From contig CAJNDS010002509.1 in assembly GCA_905221605.1 (NCBI GenBank), positions 124,001-188,000 of the forward strand: a stretch of DNA of 64,000 nucleotides, read 5' to 3'. A program made the translations under genes and the position numbers. Below the pieces are notes generated by a model. It saw only the letters and a program-made list of their open reading frames with translations. It made no database searches and had not been told where the DNA came from. Origin of the DNA: Symbiodinium natans. Its lineage: Eukaryota > Sar > Dinophyceae > Suessiales > Symbiodiniaceae. Shown in pieces: positions 54,655 to 64,000 of the stretch (position 1 is its first letter; every line of letters begins with the position of its first letter).

Positions 54655-54708
54655 GTTTTGATGGCCCATTATCATGGGTTTCGGATTTAGGGTTTAGGGT
54701 TTAGGGGT

Positions 54709-54851
54709 ACCCCTCCTCCTCTATACTACCCTCCACCCTAGGTTCCCCCCTTAACGTTAATTAGGCTCTAATTCTCCCTAAGTAGCCTTGTATAAGTCTG
54801 AGGGGAACCTAGAGGGGGGTAGTATGGAGGGGTGGTAGGGGAACCCCTGAT
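54709..54851. mobile_element. foldback element
   Basis: GGTACCCCTCCTCCTCTATA at the left pairs with GTATGGAGGGGTGGTAGGGG at the right, with inner CCTAGGTTCCCC/GGGGAACCTAG. Arms are about 50 bp. Confidence 0.88.
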
Positions 54852-55012
54852 AGCAGGGGGTTGTTGGGTCTTCGCTACAGGCTTATGAGGATAGGGGTTA
54901 CATGGGTTTAGGGTTTAGGGTTTAGGGTTTATAAGGATTGGGGATTCGGGGTTTTTAGGATCTTCTCCATTGGCTGATGCGGAGAAGGGCTTCGGGTTCT
55001 CGGGTCTTATAC

Positions 55013-55125
55013 CCTAAACCCTAAACCCTAAACCCTAAACCCTAAACCCTAAACCCTAAACCCTAAACCCTAAACCCTATAACCCTAAACCCTAAGCCCT
55101 AAGCCCTAAGCCCTAAACCCTAAAA
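55013..55125 (-). repeat. CCCTAAA/CCCTAAG array
   Basis: About 14 units, the last few CCCTAAG. Confidence 0.95.
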
Positions 55126-55374
55126 GGCTTGTAAGGATTAGGGACTGGAGTTATAGGGTCGTATCGAAGCCGACGCCTCTTCAGGATTCGGGTCTAGGGT
55201 TCTAGAATCTTATACGGGCTGAGCAGGATGAGGGTTTAGGGTTTAGGGTTTAGGGTTTAGGGTTAGGGGTCATGAGTGTTAGGGTTTTGGGTTATGGGGT
55301 CTTGTGGAAATTCCGGCTTAGGGTTTTGGGTGTTGGGGTCTTATAGTACGGCACTTCAGGCCAACACTTGGAGT

Positions 55375-56302
55375 GCGGCGCGTTCCCGCGCGTGTACTTT
55401 GGAGCACATTTCCAGGTTTTCCGGACTTCCTGTGGGGCGGGGGGGGGGGGGGGGGGGGGGGGTGGGGGGGGGGGGATAAGAACGTCATTCATATTGCGTC
55501 CATGCCAAAAACACTGGTATTTACAGCGTTTTCGCCTCTTTGTGCAACATACTGCACAAGGATGTGGAACAAGAAAATCTGTCACAAGCGTCCATGCGTT
55601 TCGCGACCATGCCCAAAACACTGGTATTTACAGCGTTTTATGCCCCAAAACACAGGTATTTCCAGCGTGTTCGCCTCTTTGCACAACATACTGCGCAAGG
55701 ATGTGGAACAAGTAAATCTGTCACAAGCGTCCGTGCCTTTCGCGACAATGCCCAAAACACTGGCCTTTCGCGACAATGCCCAAAACACTGGCATTTGCAG
55801 CGTTTTATGCTCAAAACACTGGCATTTGCAGCATGACCCTGTAAGAAAAAAGCCCTCAACATCAAACCCATGACCCGGCCTTCAAATCCCAAAATTCCAC
55901 CCCATAAGTACAGTGACAGTCACTTCACAAAAACCACTCAAACTAATTAGGCGAATAGCATGCCTAGTGCTAAATCCCCACGCCTGCCGATGTTTTAGGC
56001 ATGTCCTCACAGTCACTTCAAGAAAACTACCAAAACTAACTCGGCAAATAGCATGCCCCCCCCCCCCACCCCCCCAAAAAAAAGGACAAAGTTTTACTCT
56101 AGTGCTGAAAACCCACGCCTGCCGATGTTTTCGCCTGTCTTCACAGTCACTTCGAAAAATCCTGAGCTAACTAGGCAAATAGCATGCCCCTCCCAAAATG
56201 GACAAAGTTTTCCTCTAGCTCTAAAACCCCACGCCTGCCAATGTTTTCTGCCTGTCCTCACTTGTGCACATGCCTTCCGTACCACGCGCGGGAACGCGCC
56301 GC
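55375..56302. mobile_element. 0.93-kb TIR element with internal tandem repeats
   Basis: GCGGCGCGTTCCCGCGCGTG (55375-55394) is perfectly inverted at 56283-56302. Inside are two imperfect copies of a roughly 135-bp unit containing CACTGGTATTTACAGCGTTT (55.51-55.77) and three to four copies of a roughly 110-bp unit containing CACGCCTGCCGATGTTTT (55.92-56.27). No transposase frame is present. It looks like a non-autonomous DNA transposon unrelated to the foldback families. Confidence 0.88.
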
Positions 56303-56388
56303 GAACCAACTACTTGCGTGCAAGAGATGGCTTCTACGAGCAGAAGATGGTTAGTAAGGTCTTAGGGTTTAGGGTTTAGGGTTTAGGG

Positions 56389-56450
56389 CAGCTCCACAGC
56401 TGTCAGATCCACTTGAAGTTCTGCATTTGACTATGCAGCGCTTGCGAGTT
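56389..56450 (+). CDS. candidate exon, unidentified
   Basis: Reads AAPQLSDPLEVLHLTMQRLR after a TTTAGGG run. Family unknown. Confidence 0.35.
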
Positions 56451-56535
56451 TTTTTGGGTGTAGGGTTTAGGGTTTAGGGTTTAGGGTTTAGGGTTTAGGA
56501 GTTTAGGAGTTTAGGGTCTTCTCCCATCGCCCCAG

Positions 56536-56760
56536 TCCCAAACTGGACTAATGACACTTTCTCAAGTGGTCGTTCAACATGCCACCCCATGGTGTTGAGA
56601 AAAACGCCGGAAGACTACTTTGAAGCCATGCTTCTGGCTGCCATTGCCTTGCATCAGGAAAATCCCCCTACTTACCCCCACATGCGAACCATCTGCGAAC
56701 CATCTTCCCTGCGGCCAGAATCCCTAGCTCCCGGAGCAACACAATTCACAAACCCTGCAG
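56536..56760 (+). CDS. candidate long exon, unidentified protein
   Basis: Acceptor CCATCGCCCCAG|. The frame is open for about 75 codons: NWTNDTFSSGRSTCHPMVLR, KTPEDYFEAMLLAAIALHQE, NPPTYPHMRTICEPSSL. A likely GT donor lies at about 56760. Helical EDYFEAMLLAAIAL suggests a folded domain, but I do not recognise it. This is the most convincing coding segment right of the Lon gene. Confidence 0.5.
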
Positions 56761-57085
56761 TCACCCTAAACCCTGTACCCTGAACCCAAAAACCCTTTAC
56801 CCTAAACCCCAAACCCTGACCCCTAAACCCTGTTTCACTAAGCCCCCAGAGCCCTATGAACCTTAAACCCTACACCCCTGTTGAAGTCCCTCTGAGCCCT
56901 AGAAACCCTACAAACCCTGAACCTTAAAACGCCGTAAGCCCTATAAACCATGAACCCTACAAACCCGAAACCCTTATAAATGCGCATCGAAACCTTGCAC
57001 CCGTAAGAACCCATCATCCCTAAACCCCAAACCCTATTACCCCTTATCCCTAAACCCTAAACCCTAAAATACTACAGCCTTTCAG

Positions 57086-58290
57086 GTCTTCGGCAGTGCA
57101 GAAGCGCCGGTCCACATGGACCTGCCTAGCGGCGCGAGGAGTTGTTCAAGGGGTTTAAGGGTTTAGGGCTTAGGTTAGTGTTTAGGGTTTAGGGTTTTGG
57201 GGTTTAGGGTTTTTGGTTTCTGGTTTAGGGTTTTGGGTTTAGGATTTAGGATTTAGGGTTGATGCGTGTGGTTGGCAGTTCGGGGCCTAGCTTCAGCTGC
57301 GCCATTGTGTTTCTGTGAACCTCTTGGTCTCCAGGTTCAAGAGCAGTCACGCCAGACTTCCCTAAACCCTCAACCCTATGCCCTGTAGCCCTAAACCCTA
57401 AACCCCTAAACCCTAAGCCCTGTAGCCCTGAACCCTAACCCCTAAACCCTAAGCCCTAAATCTCTAAGCCCATGAGAAGTCATGTCTGCTGTTGGCTACG
57501 TGCCCAAGTCCGTGAGCGCCCTTTCGAGCCTCCTAACTTGCGCCCTCTCTTTGTAACCCGGGCCCTTACTAGGGTTTAGGGTGTAGGGTTTAGGGTCTAG
57601 GGTTTAGGCTCTAGGGTTTAGGGTTTAGGGTTTAGGGGTTCCTAAGGGTAGTTACGTGGTCCCTTAATATGGTTCCTTGCCTGCTTCAAAGGGTTGCAAA
57701 GTATGGGCCCTTGCGTCGTATAGGGTATACAAGAGGTACATAAGGGGTCCCCTTTTCAGAGCCCACACTAAGGGGCCATGTAAATACCCTTACAGTATTA
57801 GCCGGTAAGGTTCATAAATACACAGATGAGTTTGAGATGAAGATGCACATCTGGATATAAGCAAATCTAGCTAAATGAGCAGGGCATGTGCATTGCATGC
57901 ACATCTAGCATACCCATGTTTTCATAGTTTCATTTTATTGTTTGTATAGAGGAGTTGGAGGTCCAGCATCGGCATCCATGTCTCCCAAACCTACAGGGTG
58001 CTCTGCATGCTTGGCTTTAGATCTGCTTAGCTTCTTCAGGAGCCTAGCCACATGGAAGCTGTTCAGCGTTTTGGGGTGCAACGTGTGGAGATGTGATCGG
58101 GAGGCCTCCATTTTTTGATGTTCCGGTTGTTGCTTTAAATTTGGGTTCTGCTCCTAGGTTGAACCCTAAACTCTAAACCCCAAACCCTCAACCCAAGATT
58201 CTTCGCCAGGAACTCGTCGACATCGCCGATGCTGAGCATGAGGCCCCGTGGTGGTTGTCCCGCAGACGACACTTGAAAACTTCGGTCCCT
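57086..58290 (+). CDS. group of candidate exons, unidentified
   Basis: Segments with AG and GT edges: 57086 to about 57150 (VFGSAEAPVHMDLPSGARSC), 57480-57511 (MSAVGYVPKS), about 57950-57999 (ELEVQHRHPCLPNLQ), 58040-58092 (EPSHMEAVQRFGVQRVEM) and 58198 to about 58260 (ILRQELVDIADAEHEAPWWL). Phases were not reconciled, so some will be false. Confidence 0.35.
57641..57792. mobile_element. foldback element, family 4
   Basis: CCTAAGGGTAGTTACGTGGT and ACTAAGGGGCCATGTAAATA termini, with inner ATAAGGGGTCCCCTTTTC. Confidence 0.8.
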
Positions 58291-58837
58291 AGAGTAATAG
58301 CTGCCTAGAGTGGCCTCTTACATCACCCAAAAAGAGAAATGTGCCAAAAAGCAGCCACCCGCCCCCCCCCCCCCCCCCGCCCCCCCCGCAAACAAAAACA
58401 CAAGAAATACAATATACAGATAAATCAATAATTGTCGTACATATACATTTATATATATATATATATCTACACATATGTTTTTTATAGTAGCAATTTGAAG
58501 AATGAGAAAATACTTTAAAAAACCTGAAAACCCCAAACCCGCTCCTTGGCGGCCAGGTCGCGACTCTAGCTGCCAGTGGCTCAGAGTTTAGGGTTTAGGG
58601 TTAAGGGGTTAGGGTTTAGATTTTTTGGTCGATAGGGGGTTAGGTTTGATGGCTGCAGCCCTCAAATCTTCTAGCCCCGCGCGCCTCAAGTCTTGAGCAC
58701 CTGACGTCTCCGCACAATCTCCTCTAGGAGAGCAACCCCCTACTACAATCCCGATTAAGGATTGCCAGTATAAGGGTGAACATCCCAAAATCTCACGCCC
58801 AGGCATGTGCCAGCTGCCTCATCTGCAAACTCGCAGA

Positions 58838-60737
58838 TTGACGGCCACGTGCGCCTCTGGGAGGAGTTTCAGCTTGTGGGTTTAGGGTTTAGGGTTTAGC
58901 CATAAACCCAAAACCCTAAACCGTGACTGGAATTGAGGAGTCGGGAGGGCCGTTGGTGCGAAGTTGGGCCTTCGGAAAGGAGGTGCGGAGATACAAAAGC
59001 TAGGACACAGACAGGGTTTAGGGTTTAGGGTTTAGGGTTTAGGGTTTAGGGTTTAGGGTTTAGGGTTTAGGGTTTAGGGTTGTACCTTATCTGCTTGCCC
59101 TGGTCCGGTAGTTTCCTTCACTTCCGATTCCCTTTTCGCGGGCGGCTTTTCTTCTGAAGATAGGTCAAGCTCATCATGAAAGAACTGATGCAACCCGGTC
59201 GTAGGCAAAACCCAACCAGTCCGCCTAAACCTAAACCCTAAACCCTACAGACCTACATACCCTTTTTCTCTTCAAGCTCTGAACCCTAATCTCACACCAT
59301 GGCTTTAGGATGTAGAAGTTCTAGGCCAAGTTTATATCCTGGGTAGCAGGGCGCATCATTCGGTGCGGGGTGTGGCCTGGGGTATCAGCACTTGCACTTC
59401 TTTGTGGCTGCTCGTGCCAGGACACTTTGGGGTTTCAGGGGTTTAGGGTTTAGGGTTTAGGGTTTAGGGTTTAGGGTTCAGGGTTCAGGGCTCGGGCTCT
59501 TCGTCAGCGGACTCTTTTGGGGAGGTCGGCTCATAGACCGCACTGTGCAAGCCTCTTTGGTGGTTTTTAGGGTTTTAGGGTGCTAGGGTTTAGGGTTTAG
59601 GGTTTAGGGTTTAGGGCTTAGGGTAGTCTAACGAGCAAGGCCCTTGCACACGTACATGAGTAACCATAGCAGCTACTTCATCTGGCCTGTAAGAATCTTA
59701 CCCAGGCCTTTGCGACTTCCTTTAAACCCTGCACCCTGAACCCTAAACCCTAAACCCTAAACCCTAAAAATACGTAACTTGCCAGGTACTCCGGTACCTG
59801 AGCATTTCCGACCTGCTACGTCCGACTTGCGGCATGTCTGATGCTGGGAGAGTGATGCACTCAAATCAGAACCAGTTCACGACACATATGGGAATTTCCC
59901 AAAATGGGGTTACCCGGGGTACCCCTGTATACCCGAATAAAATAGAATCCCCTTAGAAGGGACCCCCAAAAGGGTACCCTTATTTCGAAACCCTCCATAT
60001 CCACCGCAATGGGCTGTTTATGGACCAACACTTTTAGCATTTGGATGGGTTGCGTAGGGGGAAGTGGTTCCTATGATTAGATACCGCGAGTATTGTTTCG
60101 TGATGTACCAAATATAGGGGTCGGAGTAGTTGCTAATAGTCTTCCCAATGGGTTGTTTATACTTCTGCGACAAGAACCCCCCAAAACTAAAACCCTATTC
60201 TGATCATTCAGCCTCCTATAGTACCTAGATGTGATATGTACATCTTCCTGGGGGTCCACGCGGTTGCAGCAGCGCCCACACATACGTGCTGGGCTTCTGC
60301 AGCAGCCTCTAGCATGGCAACACCTCGCTTGCCGCCTACTTCGTACAAGCCGCGGGCTCATACCCTAAACCCTAAACTTGGCCCTAAACCCTAAACCCTA
60401 AACCCTAAACCCTAAACCCTAAACCCTAAACCCTAAACCCTAAAGGGTATCAGGTGTTTCGAGCAAGTCTCGCATGCTTGTTGCTTGCTGCTTGCATCAC
60501 TGTGCCTGGTGCGACACACGGCTAGATCTGCCATGCGAATCCGATGAGCTATAGTCAACATTCCAAGATACAGTCGCTACAACGATTGTATGAGATCCCC
60601 ATTACACAGCCCTAAACCCTAAACCCTAAACCCTAAACCCTAAACCAGGCGTATCAAGGAGTAGGAGTTTTGGATATAGCTCATAATTATGTCTGCATTC
60701 AGCAGCCCTTTGTGGCATCTCAGAACCAGGAGACCGG
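58838..60737 (+). CDS. group of candidate exons, possibly F-box/WD-repeat-like
   Basis: Open segments: about 58838-58877 (IDGHVRLWEEFQL), about 58936-59005 (GPLVRSWAFGKEVRRYKS), 59171-59199 (LIMKELMQP), about 59348-59420 (GYQHLHFFVAARAR), 59786 to about 59880 (VLRYLSISDLLRPTCGMS), about 60270-60350 (LLQQPLAWQHLACRLLRTSR) and 60649-60737 (NYVCIQQPFVASQNQETG). GHVRLWE and the last segment recall WD repeats, and VLRYLSISDLLR recalls an F-box. These are resemblances only. Confidence 0.3.
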
Positions 60738-61186
60738 GTAGCGTTTTAGGGTTTAGGGTTTGGGGTTTAGGGTTTTGGGTTCAGGGTCTAGGGTTTGGGT
60801 TTCAGGGTTCAGGGTTTAGGGTCTAGGGTTTGGGGTGCTTACCGGATTTAGCTCAACTTTTCGACTTGGCAATCCCCGGAACTGCCATCTTCACCTAGGC
60901 GCCTGAAACTTATCCCGGAGCCGCTAGGGTTTAGGGTTTAGGGTTTAGGGTTTAGGGTTTAGGGTTTAGGGTTTAGGGTTTAGGGTTGCCTGAGTGGGTT
61001 TTGCCCCGCCCTCAGAAGTAGGAGTTGGCTTGTTCTACTGAAACCTACTCTTGTATTTGGCTCTCTTGTGAGCACGAGCTTCTCTTGGCCGGCTGTTTTG
61101 CATGGGCCTTGATAAACCCTAAACCCTAAACCCTAAACCCTAAACCCTAAACCCTAAACCCTAAACCCTAAACCCTAAACCCTAAA
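60365..61186. repeat. three telomeric arrays
   Basis: CCCTAAA at 60380-60445, TTTAGGG at 60925-60986 and CCCTAAA at 61113-61186. Confidence 0.95.
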
Positions 61187-61779
61187 CTCAACATCAACAT
61201 TCCTCTCCTGGTCTGGGTTGTCGAAGAATCGTGTTTATCTTCCGGTTCGCAGAAGGCGGCGGGCCATAGCCATCGTTGCACCAGAGGGCAGTTTGCGACC
61301 CCTTGCGTCTGCGAGATTCAGGGTTTCGGGTTTAGGGTTTTGGGGTTTAGGGTTTAGACTCGGGGTTGGCAAGAGTTTGGAAAATGCGGGCTGCCTGTAA
61401 ATATGATTCCTTCGGTCTCCTTTGTAGTACGTGGCTATCAACCCTAAACCCTAAACCCCAAACCCCAAACCTTAAACCCTAAACCCTACACCCTTTCCTT
61501 GTAGTTTAGACGCCGACGCCTCAGAGCAAAACCTAAAAAACTGTCCCGGACTTCCTGACTTTCTAGGTTGCGGAGAAGCCCCCCCCCCCCGAAAAAATCG
61601 ACAAGGAGTACAAGGAAGCTAAGTTGCAAGTATATCTATATATACATATATATGTACGCATGTATGTGTTTGTTTATCTATCTTGATTTATTTATGCATA
61701 TATATATATATGAGAGAGGAACCTTTCGGGTCTATTTGGCTTCTTCTTTGTTTCCGAATATGTAATAAAAACTCAATAC

Positions 61780-63356
61780 TTCAAATAATTCAAGGAATGC
61801 AAATGACCCGTTTGCATTCTGCGACCCCATTTGTTTCATTTAAATAGGAGTTCAGGATTCAAATAATTCGACTACTTTAAAGAGTTCAAACGATCCATTT
61901 GAATTCTGAGACCCCGTTTGAATTATTTAAATAGGGGTTCAGAATTCAAATAATTCAAAGAATTGAAACCAAGGAAAAAGGTCAGAGGAGAAGCCACCCT
62001 ATTTGAATAATTCAAAGAACTCAAAGAATTCAAAGAATTCAAAGAATTCACAGAATTCAAAGAATTCAAAGAATTCAAAGAATTTAAAGAATTCAAATAA
62101 TTCAAATAAATCAATTATTGAATTCTCAGGCCCGACTTGAATTATTTCAATAGGGGTTCAGAATTTGAATAATTCAAAGAATTCAAATGGGTCGATTTAA
62201 ACTCTTTGATTTCTTTGACTTCTTTGAATTATTCAAATGGTGGTTCTTCTTGCCGGGATACTAGGTGTGATTTGAATTCTCAGACCCCACTTTAATTATT
62301 TCAATAGGGGTACAGAATTCAAATAATTCAAAGAATTCATATCGGTTACGCAAAAGGTTAGAGGAGAAGCCGCCCTATTTGAATAATTCAAAGAATTCAA
62401 TTCTAAATAAGTCAAAGAGTTCAATTATTTGAATTCTCAGACCGTCTCAGACCCCATTTGAATTATTTAAATAGGGGTTCAGAATTCAAAGAATTCAAAT
62501 GGGTCGATTTGAATTCTTTGAATTCTTTGAACTCTTTGAATTATTCCAATGGTGGTTCTTCTTGTCGGGATACTAGGTATGATTTGAATTCTCAGACCCC
62601 ATTTGAATTATTTGAATAGGGTCCAGAATTCAAATAATTCAAAGAATTGAAATCGGTTAAGGAAACAGCTTAGAGGAGAAGACACCCTATTTGAATAATT
62701 CAAAGAATTCAAAGAATTCAAAGAATTCAAGTAGTTCAATTATTTGCCTTCTCAGACCCGACTTGAACTACTTAAATAGGGGTTCAGAATTTGAATAATT
62801 CAAAGAATTCAAATGGGTCGATTTAAACTCTTTGATTTCTTTGACGTCTTTTAAATATTCAAATGGTGGTTCTTCTTGCCGGGATACTAGGTGTGATTTG
62901 AATTCTCAGACCCCACTTTAGTTATTTCAATAGGGGTCCAGAATTCAAATAATTCAAAGAATTCAAATCGGTTACGCAAAAGGTTAGAGGAGAAGCCGCC
63001 CTATTTGAATAACTCAAAGAATTCAATTCTAAATAAGTCAAAGAGTTCAGTTATTTTAATTCTCAGACCGTCTCAGACCCCATTTGAATTATTTAAATAG
63101 GGGTTCAGAATTCAAATAATTCAAAGAATTCAAATGGGTCGATTTGAATTCTTTGAATTCTTTGAACTCTTTGAATTATTCAAGTGGTGGTTCTTCTTGT
63201 CGGGATACTAGGTATGATTTGAATTCTCAGACCCCATTTGAATTATTTGAATAGGGTCCAGAATTCAAATAATTCAAAGAATTGAAATCGGTTAAGGAAA
63301 CAGCTTAGAGGAGAAGACGCCCTATTTGAATAATTCAAAGAATTCAAATAATTCAA
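61780..63356. repeat. AT-rich satellite with about 626-bp higher-order repeat
   Basis: The base motif is AATTCAAAG (9 bp) and its inverse, embedded in monomers of about 312 bp. Two monomer types alternate: one with GCCGGGATACTAGGTGTG (62251, 62877), one with GTCGGGATACTAGGTATG (62564, 63199). Equivalent points are 626-635 bp apart. Each monomer has a perfect 18-bp stem with 6-nt loop (62483-62524 and 63118-63159). No telomeric repeats occur inside. Confidence 0.93.
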
Positions 63357-63589
63357 AGCTCGTGAGCATGTATTTATCAATAGCCAGGCATCTGGCTGTA
63401 GGGACGACGAGGAGGCATGACTGCATGGCTAACGGGAGCTCATTAGCATGTATTATCGACCGCCAGGCGTCTGGCTATAAGGGCGACGAAGAGGCATGAC
63501 TGTGTGGCCAACAGAAGCTCGCTAGCTTGTTCACTAGCCAGGCATCTGGCTATGGGGGCGACGAGGAGGCATGACTGCATGACCTCAGA
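63357..63589 (+). repeat. three 80-bp tandem repeats with a hairpin
   Basis: Units start at 63357, 63437 and 63516. Each contains GCCAGGCATCTGGC or GCCAGGCGTCTGGC (63383, 63462, 63537), then a GACGA core and GAGGCATGACTG. Confidence 0.93.
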
Positions 63590-64000
63590 TAATCATAAAT
63601 CTACTTATAAGGACCCACGGATCTGAAGAACAAATACAAGGCAGAGGAGACCCACGGCTATGAGGAAGAGGCCGATTATCTATTCAGAAGCTCTTGACAT
63701 ACGTTAGTAGCCTAGACTGCTCTATGACCGAATACTGGGCCGAGGCTGGAAACCTTGGCGACGAGACAGGGGAGGTCCTGGTTGATGGTTGAGAGAACAC
63801 GAAAATCAAAAAAAAAAAAAAAAAGAGATCTGGTCAGGATGGAGAGGAGGAGCAGGTCCTCAGCCAGGACACTGAGGCTTGGTCAGCTCATCAACGTCCG
63901 CGCGTGAGGGGATGAGATCGTCTATGCCAGGTGGAAGGCATCCACTCCGCTGTGTGGCTCTCAGACTTATACACCTTTGAGAGTCGTGCTAGACGAAGCA
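63590..64000 (+). other. coding-looking right edge
   Basis: Open pieces include KNKYKAEETHGYEEEADYLF (after GATCTGAAG|, about 63620), MTEYWAEAGNLGDETGEVLV (about 63725) and EIVYARWKASTPLCG near the edge, plus a poly-A run at 63809-63824. They may be exons of a gene continuing beyond the window. Not identified. Confidence 0.35.

Noticed and set aside
61923-62114. Asn-Ser-Leu repeat protein on the - strand
   Set aside because: It is a direct reading of the 9-bp AATTCAAAG satellite motif.

Overview
This window is nuclear DNA of a eukaryote, most likely a dinoflagellate. The evidence is telomere-type TTTAGGG/CCCTAAA tracts (the plant/dinoflagellate unit) scattered over nearly the whole 64 kb, genes cut into many 20-160 bp coding exons, splice donors that are often GC or GA instead of GT, several families of short foldback elements, and identifiable exons that all lie on the + strand. 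There is no bacterial-style operon, rRNA, tRNA or CRISPR array that I can see. Long open frames in the poly-C, poly-G, CA and ATGT tracts are artefacts of low complexity. All homology calls were made by eye from remembered family motifs; no alignment or database search was run.

Layout. (1) About 7.1-43.6 kb: one very long split gene for a PPIP5K/VIP1-type diphosphoinositol polyphosphate kinase. In order along the + strand I can read the ATP-grasp kinase motifs (LADRRW, HGIPTP, KIDKPFLEKP, REIYLYHP, GGGRALF, REGSYIYQEP) and then the histidine-acid-phosphatase-like half (LVRHGERTPKQK, LKIKWGGEL, LHTSLQHDVK, LYMGETVTLM, HLVYDVSHN, VRSRLFF). Codon phase is conserved across long runs of neighbouring exons, which is the strongest support for the model. 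Several other open segments at 3.6-7.0 kb may be its 5' exons or another gene. (2) 14.1-15.7 kb: an intron-free open frame nested on the same strand inside an intron-sized gap of gene 1. It has a zinc-ribbon-like N-terminus, a glycine-rich hydrophobic stretch and a 12-bp repeat tail. (3) About 45.2-54.7 kb: a split gene for a Lon-type serine protease domain ([41 protein letters not shown]). I find no AAA+ module upstream. (4) 56.5-60.8 kb: a series of coding-looking segments of unidentified gene(s). (5) 61.8-63.4 kb: an AT-rich satellite with a higher-order repeat of about 626 bp, then three 80-bp hairpin-bearing repeats, then more coding-looking sequence to the right edge.

The notable structure is what fills the introns. 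Telomere-type arrays in both orientations make up a large part of them. Some arrays end at a likely 3' splice site (CCCTAG|exon), some sit inside foldback elements, and some are flanked by direct repeats of 12-38 bp. Foldback elements carrying their own splice sites exactly fill at least two introns, which is introner-like behaviour. I read this as a genome where introner transposition plus repair or insertion of telomeric repeats has built introns on a large scale. Exon edges are given to the base where donor, acceptor and phase agree; otherwise they are approximate.
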